Part shown: positions 36,501 through 51,500 of the stretch, one piece after another | How the letters are laid out: each line of letters starts with the position of its first letter | Numbering within the stretch: the stretch's first letter is position 1 | NCBI RefSeq assembly: GCF_029227915.1 | Contig: NC_079882.1 | Location: 10,416,001-10,480,000, forward strand | Direction of reading: 5' to 3' | DNA length: 64,000 nucleotides | Origin: Hydractinia symbiolongicarpus | Taxonomy: Eukaryota > Cnidaria > Hydrozoa > Anthoathecata > Hydractiniidae | The notes under the pieces: generated by a model | Databases searched by the model: none | What the model was told of the DNA's origin: nothing | Seen by the model: only the letters and a program-made list of their open reading frames with translations | Position numbers and translations under genes: made by a program

Positions 36501-39500
36501 TCCTGTTGCAAAACATCTCTCTACATCAGGACCGTTTCCAATCTGGTTAAAAATATTCATCTTAACTTTATAAAACTCAAACGCTTCCAGTTCAATTTGG
36601 ACACTAGTTTCATTAGAAGCAATTGAATGATTTGCTGCTGTGAACAAAGCCTGAGGATAAATTGGCAAAATACTGATCAGATAGCCTGTAAAATTCCACG
36701 AGTTAATTTTTTCGATATCGTATATAGGTATCCATGTAATGTTGATCAATTTTGCAGTTATCAAAGATATGTCTTTTATTGTTGGTGCAATTTCTGGGTC
36801 TAAAAATAGATAAAACAGTGTTTTAAGACTAAAAACTTTCGTGAGCAGTAATTTTTATTAATATTGAGGAAAGTTTTTTGACGCAAAAAAAAAATTAGGC
36901 AAGCAACCTTCGGTGACAAAAAAAATAAATTAGGAACATTCAATAAAACAACATCAACAAAATCGAGGCATTCGATTTATTTAACAAACTTTTATGGTAA
37001 TCAAGTCAAAAAACTTGTTCACAATATTCATGACTAACATTTCATAATTTTTATTGGCTTTGCAAAATTTTCCGATCTCAAGATAAAACAGCATCAAGTA
37101 AGGAAACACACTCAGCGTAATAAAAATGCCAGCTTCTTCCGTCCATATAATCAGAAGCTGAAAGGGGTTTAAAGCAAAGAAAAAAAAGCCTTTCACAAAT
37201 AATAAAGTTGAAAACACACTTACACCATTCACCACTTCTAAAAAAGAAGACATCTGAGGCTTTTCCAAAACCAATAGGGTTGTATGTCTGAATGACAACA
37301 CTGTAATTGGTAAACGGTTTTAAACCAGTTATGAAAAAGGAGAACGATCCATTAATATCAGGAGATTCTATATGAAAGTAACGGTCATTTGTTAAGATAA
37401 CAGACTGGTTAAAAACAGTTGAATTTTGATACGTTGTATAGTCTGTAAAATCATCTGTTACTTCCTTCCAAAACACATAAAACAAAAGTGAAGGGCCGGT
37501 CCAATGGGATATGGCAAATTCCCAATCAACTTTGATTGAACTTTCATTCCAAGGAACGCCAGTTATATTGTATGGTGCAACTTTATTTTCTAAAATAAGA
37601 ATATAACAATAAAAAAAACTAAGAATATACAATGAATGCAAGATGTTATCGAATTAATTAATGAAAATTTTAAACATACTATCGGGTGATGATAAAAAAG
37701 TGGAAACACTTCGTTTCCCATATCCCCAATGTGTTAACGGCCACAAGGTTACTTCGTAACGACGGTATGTGGAAACATTTAAATAAAGTTCGTATTCTCC
37801 AGTGAAATATGTTAGCACTTCTTCGGTTTCATTCTCAGACAGATATTTTAGTTTTTTGAGCTTTATACGATATCCAAGATGGTTGCTTTCTTGTTGAGGA
37901 AGTCGATTTTTAATTTTAATGAAAGTATTGTTCGCCGAAGGAGAGAGCACTTCGAAATCCACTTTAGTTGCGACTGCAAAAAAAAAGATTTCTCATACAA
38001 GCCCATTTAAATGATTGAAATCTATACCAGGCATAATATTTCAGAGAAACATGTCAAAATAAGACTTGACGTCATCCATTTATCCACAAGCTTAATGTAT
38101 TTGCCAAAAATTTGACATTTCCTGAAATTCACGAACAAATATTTCTGTCATAATTTGGTCCAATTACATGGGTCATTATTCTGTTTGCAAATGCACAGTG
38201 GCAGTTGTTCTGAATGCTTTGTAACTATGATCAAATAATACTGAATTTTTTTTTTTGTTTGTTTGTTTTAAATAAGCTATTATCTATTACTCAAGTATAG
38301 TTAAAACATCCTATATACGGCTAAAACATTCTATCTATGACAAATGAGTGCTTAAGTACAGCTCATACATCCTATGTACGGCTAAAGCATTCTATCTATG
38401 ACAAACGAGTGCTTAAGTACAGCTCATACATCCTATGTACGTCTAAAACATTCTATGTATGACAAATGAGATTTTAAAGTAGCATGTAGAAATTTAAAAT
38501 GTAAATGTAGAATGTAGATTACTTTTTTGCAGCAAAGAATTGGCCAAAAAAATTATTTTTAAATTTATTTCTATACAAAAGCTTTGTATGCAGGGAGCAA
38601 AAACATATACCAAACATATTCCTATATTGTATTTCACCGACGTTAGTCTAGCTAAGCTACTGTTTATGCCTCTTTTAAAAATGCGAAAAATATAATCATA
38701 AAATATGACATATTTTTATATTTATAAAATCTAAAAACAATCATAAAATATAATCATTAAAATATAATCATAAAATAACGTAAAAGTACCTCCGACAACT
38801 GGCATCCAAGTATTTGTGTGAATTTTGAAAGAATAAAAAAAAGTCACTTCTCTTAATGCTTCTTCAGAAAAATAAGCTTCGTTTTCCAATCCAAAATATG
38901 AAAAAAACAAACTTGGGGTTGTTTTTCCTGAAGATCTATTAACAAAAAAGAACTACAAGATGCAATATATACAAAACACATTTCAAAAATACGTGTGCAC
39001 CATTTACAATTCCCATTTCATGGAACAAGCAAAAAAAGTGATTTTTTTTTACAATTTATTTCACTTACTGGAATTCTTGAATTTCAGCTCCAACAAAATG
39101 ATCAGTTAACTTTGAAAATGTATCGTTCAACTAGAACAAACAGGACATAAAAGATTACCTCTTGTGACATTCATTCGTAATGTCATTGAAAATAACATCA
39201 AAATTTTGTTTTTAACAGTAACAAGGATAAAAAAAGATTACGAATCAAAAACAAAACAGTTAAAGTAATTAAAAAGAATTAACCATTGCGATGAATCTTC
39301 TTTTGAGAAACTTTGCTTCACTAGTAGTGATGTCGGTATACGCCATCTTATATGCTTCGTCGTCAGGAATGTTTGTTGGTTCAACCAATAATCGAATTTC
39401 AACATATTTCCTTAAAATCTCCTGTTCACTTTCAATGGCTCCTGAACAGAAAGTCATGCAATAAATCCATCATCACACACTTATACCTGCAGTACTTTCT

Positions 39501-42500
39501 ACGGGGTTTTTTTTAAGAAGAAAGATTGCAATTAACATTCTGAGTTCAAATTAGCAATAATCTTAAACGAACATGCTATATCTAAGTAAAAACAACAACA
39601 AAAGAACAAACAAAAACAAACAAAATAAAACAAACAAACAAAAACAAATAAATACAAATAAACAAAATAAAAAAACAACCTCTAAGTATGTTATGATACA
39701 ACAATTGATTTAAATCCACACCATCTTGATTTGGTGTCACAGAAAATTCATCAATGCACACTTTACTAGTACCACGCAAGTACAGCTTACTCTCGACCTC
39801 CATACTTCCAGGTGTTGAACAGCTTATTGTATTCTCTTCTTTTCCATTTACATACAAAGTGATTTCTTGCCAATTACTTGAAAATTTAATCAAGAAATAG
39901 TTCCAATTTCGAATTCCAATATTCTCAATAGAATTGCGACAATTTTTAATCACAACATGCAATGCCATGGAATAATTAGATTGGCGCATTACACTAACTT
40001 TTATATTATTAAATTGGACTATATTTATTTCAGTATATTCGCTTTCTGTTGTTTGCATCGAAATTAATAACCACATTCCCAATGTGTATCCATTTTGACA
40101 TCCTGTCATGGCTGATACACAGCCATGAGTGAGAGATCCCACTAAGAATGTTTCATTCGCAACACAAATACCATTGTTGATAGGACTTGCAACAGACATT
40201 GCACCTGTGGTCAGGCTAAACCTTTCCTTTTCGCCAATGTGCTGGTCTTGAATATCAAAAGATACATAGGATATTGAATTCTTGTACGACGAAAACTGAA
40301 GAGCTACGCAGAAGAATACAAAACATTCCTAATAGTGTCAATTTCTTACAAAAATGATAGTCAAATGATGTACATTTATTTCAATGTTAAAGATCAAAAC
40401 ATTCGTTTAAGTCAGAAATAACTAAAATATAAACCTCCTTTTAACTTGGTTAACACAAATTTTATTAAAAACACAACCTGGCGAAAAAAGCCGATTTTTT
40501 TTGTTGATTATACATTTTAACTAGAAATTTTTGCTGACTTACTTAGATATGAAGGTCCATATCTTTAGGAAATAATAAGCAAAATTTATATCCCTTAATT
40601 AAATAATGCAACTGTTTGACCAATTGGAAAAAGTTGTTGCCACCTTAACCTATTCATAGAGGGTTTTTTTAAGGTACCAAATACCCTAGGACCATCTCAA
40701 CGAACTTTAGAATAGCTTCAGCTATGTGGCAGGAATAAATATGGCATAAAAAATTGATTGCTAAGTATACTTGATTTTGTCGCTGGCCTTTTTGACACGA
40801 GTGGTTTGATTTGGATTTTGTTTTTTAAATGGTTCCTAGGTTATTCCCCTTTATAATATGACCTTTTGGGACAATACAAAAGGTCATTAAAACAAATGCT
40901 CAAAAAATCAATTTTTATTTCCAGGAACTAAATCAAAACTACTACTACATGGACATTTTTAATTAACATTTGCCAAATAAAAATATATTAAAAGCAACCA
41001 AGTTTTAGCCCTGTTGAGGCAGTATTTTAGGAGTTATAACAATCCAATCACAGAATCATTCTTCTTCTGGTTTTTCTTAAGTGTAAATTTATAGATGCAC
41101 TGGACAGACACAAGTGAAAATGAAAGTTTATAATTCATTATTTAAAATGAACAAAACATTACCTCCACCACATGAAGGGTATATAAATCTTTTATTATTT
41201 TCTGGACAAATACAACCTCTGAAAAAAGGTATGGAGATACCACCATCCAAGCACGTTGACAAGTTAGTATGGTAGTATTCCTCTAAGGTAGAGATCGCCC
41301 AATCAAAGATAATCTCAAATTCCTGTATACTTAGTTTATTTTAACACTTGATACATACCTTGTCTGTTTGGGCAAAATTCCAGTTTTATTATTTCTTGTT
41401 TAGATAAACTTTTATTATGCATTTGAAAACAGGATAATGAGCCATGAAATTGTGTTTCTTTTGGACTTTTTCCTACATCAGCATCGTCTCGAGAAAAAAA
41501 TATTGGTGATGGGAATGGATCAAAGGCTTCTCTTGCCACAGGAAATAACAAATCCAGCTAAAAAAGTCATGTTTAGGTATTCTATATTCTTAAACCTATC
41601 ATGCTGTTGAGTTTTTGATTACCAACAAACAAAACAACGCAAAAAGATAAGTCTTTGATTTCTTGTTTACAGCTACCTTGCACACAGCTATTCAACTACC
41701 ATTGGACACAGCCTTCCGCATGGGCGCACGCCCTGGTGCTCCAATCCATACAACCCTTGTTTGGTGTCATATATGTACTTTACTTTAGGCACGAAAGGGT
41801 TAATTAAAAGGCTGATGCCTTTTTATTCAGAAAGTTTAAGTTTCTGTAATCATTTATAATCCTTACTTATTTTTACGCTACAGGCTATTTTAAACAAAGG
41901 ATAAATATAGCGGTATCCTTTAAAAAATTGTTTTATGTTGTTTTTTAGTGTATACTATTTTCACAGTGCTGACAATCGTATTTTTTGAGTTAAAAGGTAA
42001 GGACATTTTTATGGGCTTATGAATAGAATTTCGAACCAAAGCAATCATAATAAATTTTGTAGTGATTTTAGGAAGTTCTAATACTTTAATGCAATATATT
42101 AACCATATAATTAATGCAATATATTAACCATATAATTAATGCAATATATTAACCATATAATTAATGCAATATATTAACCAATAATGTTACAAAAACTGCA
42201 CTAAATAATTTCTTGTTCACCATCATATGTAATTTTTTAAACGTAATTATTTTTTATTCTTTAAAATTATATATCGAATTATTAATACCTTATTATACAT
42301 TATCATATATTAAATTTGATGAGATTTGAGGAGGAAGTCCAAATTGAAAATAATTAAAGAATTTTGGGAAGGCCTAGCAATCCGATTGATAGCTTCACAG
42401 AAAGAAACTTAATGCAATCGTTAGGTGGTTATACGTAGTAGATGTTAAAACTGAACTTACTACAACAAACAAACAAAAAAGCATAGACTACCTCATTGTT

Positions 42501-45500
42501 GAAGTAAAGCTTCATAAAACCATCTCCATAAATTAAACCAACGTACACTGGCGATTTTATGATAATTTCTGTCGCGCCAAAATGTTCAAGCTTTATGCCA
42601 TTAGTAATCACACTATAATAATAGTCAGTATACATTAACTGAAAAAAGCAAAACAAAATGGCACCATTTTTTATGGAACATATGATATTGAAGATACAAA
42701 AAAATAAGCTTGAAAAAAACTATTTTCTAGAAAATATCCAAATTAAGTGGACTTAAACCAGTTCGAGCTAACGCTGACTGAGAGTAAATTTTTACTATCT
42801 ATTTACATGTTTTCGTTTTACGACTTTTAGGTTAGTAGAACTTCAAAATAAGCATCTTTTTTGTTCCTGTTTTTATTACAGAGACTTGCGAAGCACAGCT
42901 AGTTGCCAGTTACAAATAAATCATTTTATATTATTATTTTGTGTTTAGTTAGTTACGCCGATACCAACTACAACGATCACTTGCCAACATCTTATTTGCA
43001 CCCGAGAAGTTTCAACTATTCGAAATTCGTTTTCAAAAACGAACTAGATTAATTAAAAATAATTGTTTTTATCGATTTTTACGTTTCATCTATGTTCCAT
43101 AAAAGCAGTGTTCACAAACTTGAACTAATTTTTTTCAATCTTATTCTTTCCCCTTCTTTGCTTTGCCGGTTATTGGTAATAATTACTTAATGATAATGTA
43201 AACACACTTAAACACTGAGAGTGCAAAAAATTCTCCAATTACAACGCTTATTTACAAAATCAAAAGATTCCTAGTTATTTTTTATATAAACTCGCCTTGT
43301 TTTTTAGTTTGAGGCAAGCTTTAAGAAGGAAAGTTTAATTGCCATTATTTGTCATTCTTGTTTTCTTCTGTTACATTGAACAGCTACCACAACTATATAG
43401 TTAAACTAGGGGGCTATTTATGAGAGACAGAACGGGACGATTGTCGGGAAGGGGACGTTTGCAAGGATCCTGCCCTCGAGATACTTTTTGCATATTTCAA
43501 TTGAAAGAAAAATCACATCCTGACACATTTTTTCTTCGTATATAAAGGCAGGACAAATTCCTGGCAAACGCTTTGTTCCGGTAATCATCCAATGCCACCT
43601 CTCATGTAAATAGCCTTAAACCTATTTTAAATTATATCCTTAAGATTTTTTTTAAAAACGTGTACACACTGGGGTTATGGAATTAGAAAAAGTTTTCGGA
43701 CCGGTTCAAGTTGATTTTAGTTTATATATACTTTTTCTACCTACGCATTGTTTAGCTACTTAGGAAAAATTGCTTAGTCATTGTTTACCTGGATAAGTTT
43801 AAGAAAATTGCTTATTTTTCCACACACTCAATGTCTGCTAACATTTACTTTTGGTATCACTATTCACTATTTATTCAATCCAAGTGAATTGTTCAGCAAT
43901 TGTGCAAAATTTTACAACTTCAGGGCAACTGTTAAATTTGATATTGTTTATGTAAATAAACTTTCAAACCAGTTCAAGTTAAATAAATTTCCCAACCATT
44001 CAAACTTAATTTTAATTTTTAAATTTACTTAAATTTGAACTCAATTTAATCTTTAAATTTAATTTAGTCATGTGTTGATAAGGAGGTACCACCTACCTTA
44101 TTTTCAACAAGTTGCCAACCAAGGAGAATTTTAATTTATTTTGACTTCCTTCAGCTCCCAATTTGAAAATTGTTCGTTCAGAAGTCATTTTATTTTCGGC
44201 AACCAAATGCAATAAAATTGAAAATCGATGTTTGAAGTTATATGTATCAGTAAAGTTGGGTGAATTTATGATAGCATTGCTATCAGAAAGGTGATCAATA
44301 TTACTATATAATGAATGTCTTAAAAAAAAATATTTATCCGAAAGAAAAACCGTTTGGATATGTTGGGCAGTCAGATCTAACCCTAAAAGTCCAAAATCTT
44401 TAAATGAGTTAAATGGATACAAAATTATTGGTTGTGAAAAATTTAAAGCTTTTAATCTCTCTTTGTAAGCAACAGTATCTAAAAAGAATTAAAAAGGCTG
44501 TTAGATCATGTCAATTTTTAATCAACCATTACTTTTGATTCACCAAAAATCATGCATACCTAACGTGTCAAATTCAGGGGTATATTCGTTATTAATTTGC
44601 ACGGAAGCGTTGTTCACGAACCCTTGAATATGATCAATTGCAATATGACCTTTGCTGCCAAGGTTATTAAATGTTGTGAATGTAATCTAAAAAATGTAAT
44701 CTAATAAATTACAAAAAGTTCCAGCTCGTTTTTTGGAATAGGAAAAATGACTTCAATTTCATTTAAGAATACACAGATTCAGTTCTACTACTCTGTTAAA
44801 TGGTGTGCCTCTTGACATCAACAAATGCGTTTTTGAATAGAATGTTTCTTGTAGTCTTATTTTCTTTCCCTACTCAAATACCTTATGTTTGGGTGAAGTA
44901 CCTTTGAAAGTGACATGTAGTACAAAAACTAACTAGTTACCATTTTTTTTTTAACAATAACAAAAACATTAGTTAGTGGAGTTCTTTTGATATAAAAGAT
45001 TTAGATATTATCCAAAATACATAAATATTTACCTGAAAAAACTCTCCCAGTCCTTCAATAGAAATCCACACTTGTCTCCAATAATTACCTTGTGAACCTT
45101 TAAAACGATAAATGAGCTTATCTAATATGGTTTGATGTTGCCACACAAACAATGTTCCAACATCAGGTCCAAACATGTAAATCCAAAACGATAAAGCTTT
45201 CATATTTGGTCGAAATATAGGTGAAGAATATATCATTGGAGAAATAACAGGTGAATATTTAGAGGGGAAAAAGATGTATGGATCTAAAAAAATAAGTAAA
45301 TAAAAAATATCGAATACGATAGAGCAAAATTGACAAACATAATTAAAACATATCACTAACTTACTATAGGAATTAATTCAAATTTAGTATATTTTTAAAA
45401 AATTATTTAAAAAGACATAACTAACTTTACTGCAGTTCCAAGAAGACTTACATTTATAGTACGTAAAATTATCATATTACTTACTAAAATCACGTGTTTC

Positions 45501-48500
45501 ATAGTATACAGCCAGTTGTGTCTCTCTAGCATTTATTCTAGCATTTCTAACAATGCCGTCATTTGTTTCCATTTGAATATGAAATGTGACAATGTGTCCT
45601 TCTCTCCATGTAGATTTTTGAGTAACAAATTCTATATGTGCTGTTACATCAACAGGATAACTGACTCCTTGCTCAAAATTACTAACATTACGATACAAGG
45701 GTTCAACAAATTCATAGTCATTTTCATTGGAAAATGGGAAGCACTTTGACGAGCCGAATTTGCTGTTTTGATTAAGATCTATTTTTAATGCGTAATGATC
45801 ACCATTATTTTCAATTGGTAAAAACTTCAAGAATGCATTTTTAATAACAGAATGCTGCGTAATATTCAGTTGGAACTGGAAAATACCAACTGAACTTTTA
45901 TCAGCTTGTACTCTTGGAAAGCCAGTACTGTTAGAGTCATAAAGGCAGACACCAGGAGAATGATAAATTGTTGAGTGCACTGGGGTTGATGTGGCAATTA
46001 AAAGTGTTTCTGGAACTAAAATTAAAATTAACAATACCCTTACTCATTGTAATAAGAACATTTTTTTGCAGTATTCTCATTCAATATATAACGCACAACA
46101 ACTTACCATCACACATGTATTGTGAAAGACTTGAGCAATCAACATCAACTAGGCCTCCTTTGCAATAAATACCTCCACACATTTCACTCGCTCCGTTTGG
46201 TTCACCAGAATACCATCCAAATGTAGCAGAACTACCATTGGACCACACAAAATTATTACCATCAACAGATGAGAGTCCAATGTAAGTGAAGAAAGGATTA
46301 GGGTAAGCCAATCTCATGATATGATTTAACATGCCTCTATCAATGTTTGAAACAAGATCAGCCTGCATAACTTGACATTCTTTTCTAGAGTCATCAAAAT
46401 TACGTTGAAGTGGTGATAGTTGGTATTTCGATGAGTATGCTGAAGAAAAAAAAAGGTGAATAGTCAAGTCTAAAGTAACAATTTAAAAAAAAGTTTTAGA
46501 AGTGCTATGCAAATCGGCATCATCTACGTAGGAAAAATATTTAAAAAAGAAATAAACTGCGTAAAGTTTGTGTAAAACAACACATATTTGTTTCTTCTAT
46601 TTCCCCTTTAAAAATGTTTTATTTAACAAAAACAAGAGACACCAAGAAATAAAATTAATTTTTTAGATACCTTGCTACTCAATGTTTTAAACTTAAATTA
46701 CTTTCAATTTTGTCAAATTTTAATATTTAGTCAAATTTTATTCGATTCGTTTTACATCGTTTTAAAGGTTCATTTTTTTAAAAAATCAAAATAAATTTAG
46801 CAAAGGGAGATCATCTCAATCCTAAATTAATAATCATTTGAAAAACAATGGTAAACAATAATCAGATTTTAACTTGACTTGCAGTAGGAAAAAAAATAAA
46901 ATCAGAAGAAATACCTTGTGAGAATTACAAAACATCTCGTCCTGGATGTCCATATAATAAAAATAGGGAACTTACTTTGCTGAAGTCGAGTGTGAAAAAT
47001 GCTGTTATCATCACTTTTTATGAATAAAATGTGATTATCATCCACAAAAGCATGATCCAAAGATGATTCACTAGTAATGTTTTGCCATTCTTCAAATTGG
47101 CGCCACACCCAAATCCCATCACATGTAGATATTACAATTTGTGTTTCGAATGCTTCCAAAGCTTTCAAACAATTGGATGGAAGCGGAGATGTTATAGTTA
47201 GTATACTATCATTGATTGGTACTTTTTTAATGGTGTTATCAGTTGTTGAATGAGCAAAAACAGCATCAGAATCATCCGAAGCACAAATAATATCAATATC
47301 AGCAGCAAGTGTTTTCATATTTTCTACAATTTAAAAAACCGTATTAATTTATTAATTAGTATTAATTTTAGAACATAAGTAACCCTTATAATCTCTCAAA
47401 TTTAAATCCAACGCTGGCAAAATCTTACTAATTTGTCATCAAAACAGTATCACTAAAGTTGAAGAGGGACACTAAGGTGTATCGAACATATTACACCAAA
47501 AAATTATTAGAGTTTTTTTTAATTTTTTTAAAAAACTTTTCGTTTTCTTATTTCCAGATATTTCCATTTAAAGATTTTCAGAATTTAGGGAATGCAAATT
47601 TCGATATAAGAAAACCCTGGGAGAAACCAGCTTCGCACCTAAGACCATCACCAGTTTATATTGCTCAAACTGTTATTGTTTATATTGAAATAATGGTGCA
47701 TATATGAGGTATTTAACTAAGTATCCATAACATTCAAAGAGCCACAATGTAAACACAAAAACCAAAGAAAAACCTTTACAACGTACATGCAACAGATAAA
47801 ATCAAAATCTACATAAAAAGCATTTTTATAGATTCAAAAAGTTCAAATAAAACACCACAGCCACAAATACTTTAAAACATGTATACATATTTTTACACAT
47901 CACCTATTTTCACAATTGCTGTGCAAAAAAGGGTCTTACCACTTGCAATTTTTTCTTTTCCACTCAGTGTATTGCTTTTAACACAAAAAATGTGGGTAAC
48001 TGTCACAGCAAACTGATTACAATTTTCATCATGCTTTACAGGAGTTCCATCTCCATGAAAATGCACGTCTCCATCAGTTCTTAATGTCCAAATGCTTCCA
48101 TTGCTGTCAAATTTGATTGCCTTAAGGTTCCCAGTTTGAGATGTATCAGGTTTCCAAGCACTCAGAGGCTGGGGTGGCTTACTATACAATTCCCCACTGT
48201 GTCCTATACAATACCACCATTTATTTACTGGATGTTTTTCAATTTTGACACAGGCTTCAGTGGCAACTTTACCAAATTTGTCTAAACAAGTAATTTATTA
48301 ATTTTAAGTATTTCATAACAAATTAAAATGTGTGCAACATTTCGTGTGGTATTAAAAATACACGAAACACTCAAATCGTTATTTTTGTCAAATTTCGGAT
48401 GTTTATATCATTGGAAAGGTTATAATTTATAAAAAATTTATTTTAAAAAAAATATATAAAAATTTGGCAGAAAAAAAGAGAAAGGAAAAAATATAAAAGA

Positions 48501-51500
48501 ACAAACCTTTCTTTTAAGTTATTTTCAGTAAAATTTAATTTATTTACAAAGTTTAAGCCTCGAGATGCAAAAACAACTCTTGTTCAATATAACCCTACAT
48601 TCACAAATGCTTGTACCTAAAAGGTATAAGCATTTGTATATGTGGAAAACTAAAAAATGTAAATGTTCTGGACATGCTCCAATGGTGCGTGTTTCTTCTT
48701 CAAAATGAATTGTTAAGATTTTTTTTACAGTATAAAGAATAAAAAAACAACAACATAAATTTGGAACTACACCTATCAAAATCAAGAAACTGTTTTAATC
48801 GAATAGATTTGAATGGCAATAGCATGTTTCTGGTCAGTAGCTATTCAATTAAACACATAGTCAAAAACATGAAATAATTAAGCTTCTCAAACTAGATGAA
48901 GCAACAAATTGTTTAAACATTAATTTTAGCGACATTGAATTAGGAGAAAAATAGTTTTAAAACATTTAGTACTTTTATTCTAGGAGTATTATTCTAGGAT
49001 AATCCCTAACTCCCTGAATGAAAAAAAGTTGACTTATATGGCTCCCACCTAGGACAACCCCCCTGGACAATTGCACCCACTAATTACCACTAAATGCTTG
49101 CTCCCTGGATTAAAAAGAATGTCTGCTTTTCTCAGTTGATCAACCAACAATTTGTTAAAAAACTGATACATTCTTAACTAAATATACTTTACAAGTGTAA
49201 GAAAACCGTCAAGCTAAGCTTTTTTAAGGCTATTTTACTAAAATATGGAGGGTAAAAATGTGATAATTAATGTTAAATGTCTTTTTGCTAAAACGCAATG
49301 TTGCACTACTTTGACTATATTATGATCATTCTTTGAGCTATGGTACACAATCTCATTTTTGTCTGATGTCAGCATTGTCTTCGGCCCTTTTGTGCCCCTA
49401 AACCCGTTTAATCAATATAAAAGCATCACATCACAGGTTGATGAACCATGGAGACAGTTACTTTCTATCAAAGACTGATGCTCTATCAAAATAATGCAGT
49501 CTGGTATAAAAGTTCTGGGAAGAAGATGATTGAGGATCAAAAATCGAATGGACTGAAAAATAGAGAAATAACAACAATTGCAAAAAAGATTAGAATAGAA
49601 CTTGAAGATGTGAGGATAATGGCAAAAACAGGTCAAGAAAAAAATAAAGAGAACCTTCATACAGAAATAGAATAAAAGGAAGAAACGATAAAAAAATTAG
49701 ACATCAAAAATATCAAAAGTTTGTAAGAAAAAAGAAAAACAGGATTAGAATTGCTCGGAAAGTGAAACATGTGAAAATCAGTTAGACTTTCGAAGGAGCA
49801 GCAGAAAGTGTAATTTGCTGATGAATGTGAATATTAAATGCATTAACATCGCTCTCAGTGAAAGAAAACATGTGAAATGTGAAAACCCCTGATTTAATAC
49901 CTGGAGATTTCAATATGAATAGTTTGAAGGCACCTTAATTTCTACTATTCATTCACTGAACTATCACTTGATTGTTCCTTAACCTACTCATACTATGGGT
50001 GGATTGATGTATCACATACATGCGTCTACTCATTTTAATGAGACTACAAGTTTCAGTTTTAAAATAACCCAAGTACATTATTCTGATCATAATGCAATTT
50101 CTTTACTATTTTGACATGCTTTAAATTTTGGTTCTTTATTTTGTTATTTATGTCATTCACATATTATTGAAACTACATCTACAATATGATGAGTATCATT
50201 TTGTCTAATTTCAAGGCGCATATTGTAGCTATGTTAAGATTTTATATTATTCATATTCTGATTATTGGCTACGTCACTGCTATGCCTCCCATTAAAACTA
50301 TGAAAAATCAGAAAAGAAAGTACTTTGACTTCACATTGAATACAGCAGAAAAAACAAGAAAAAGTGAAAAACATATTTTGGTGAACTACATATTTAAAAA
50401 ACATTCTGGTTATCAAAAAAATAACATATTATGGCAGGAGGGGGGATACCGTCCCCTCTCTTAATACTTTTTCATAGGCTTCTCCAAATTGAATCAAACT
50501 TGGCACACTTATAGTACGTTACAAAAAGAATACAATTTAAGCAATAAATCACAAGCTTTAAATTTGTTCAAAATAACACTTACTGCTTAAAATTCAATTA
50601 ATTTAGTTTTACATTCTGTTTAAAGTTTCTGAAAGCTAAATAAACGTTTTATTACAGATTTTCGGTTTTTACATAATTTTGCATAGAAAGTTGCAAAAAA
50701 TTGCCTGGAAATCCGTTTTTCCTTCGATTTTGGGGTAAAATTCGAGAAAATTGGGAAAGCGAATTATTCACATGTCCAAAACATGCAGAACGATTCTATT
50801 TGATGAAATTGAGTTGTGTTGTAAGTTTCAAGTTCTAACGATAATCCTAACAAGTTTTCTGAAAGGTATGGGGCCGAAAAATTTGGCATGCAGGTGTCTA
50901 ATAGATAAATATTTGTTTTGTACAAACATGCGAATTTCTAATTATTTATTCATAAACACAGTGGAGTTGCTATGTCATTTATATTCTATTCCAAGTTGTT
51001 GATATTTTGTTGTCCTGCTATAGTTTTTGTCTTACTTACTTACGTACTTATCTTACTTACTTACACAAGAATTTTCCATGTGCAAGTATTTTTGAGATTG
51101 AAATAGTCTACCTGCGATGAAGAAAATTCATCAACAGGTACATATCGCCAAACTTTATCCCAATAAATTTTTGGAAATGGCTGCTACCTTTTTTTAAGGT
51201 TTTGAAAAGCAAAGTCTGCAATGTTATCTTTTTATCTTAAGTAAACTGGGTTTGAAGTGGCGCCATTAATTACCCAATTTTACATCTGCATAACTTTCCT
51301 GTTTAACAGTAATTTCATGGTGTTAAGTAATGTGTCCTTTTTCAGTACATTTGTGTACGGTAAGCCAACAATACAATATGCTTGTTGTCTTCAATTCATG
51401 CGTTTCTGATAAATTTTACTCTTTCAAGTTTTTTACATTAATCACTTACTGTGTAATTCCTAAGAATAGTAGCTAAATTTATCGATAAATTAAACAAAGA

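Noticed and set aside
38293-38470. CRISPR-like array
   Set aside because: Three 61-bp units in direct tandem without spacers, in an animal intron; it is a minisatellite.
49448-49675. Plus-strand Lys-rich open frame near the endonuclease fragment
   Set aside because: Could belong to the same retroelement relic but has no recognisable motif; not reported as a gene.
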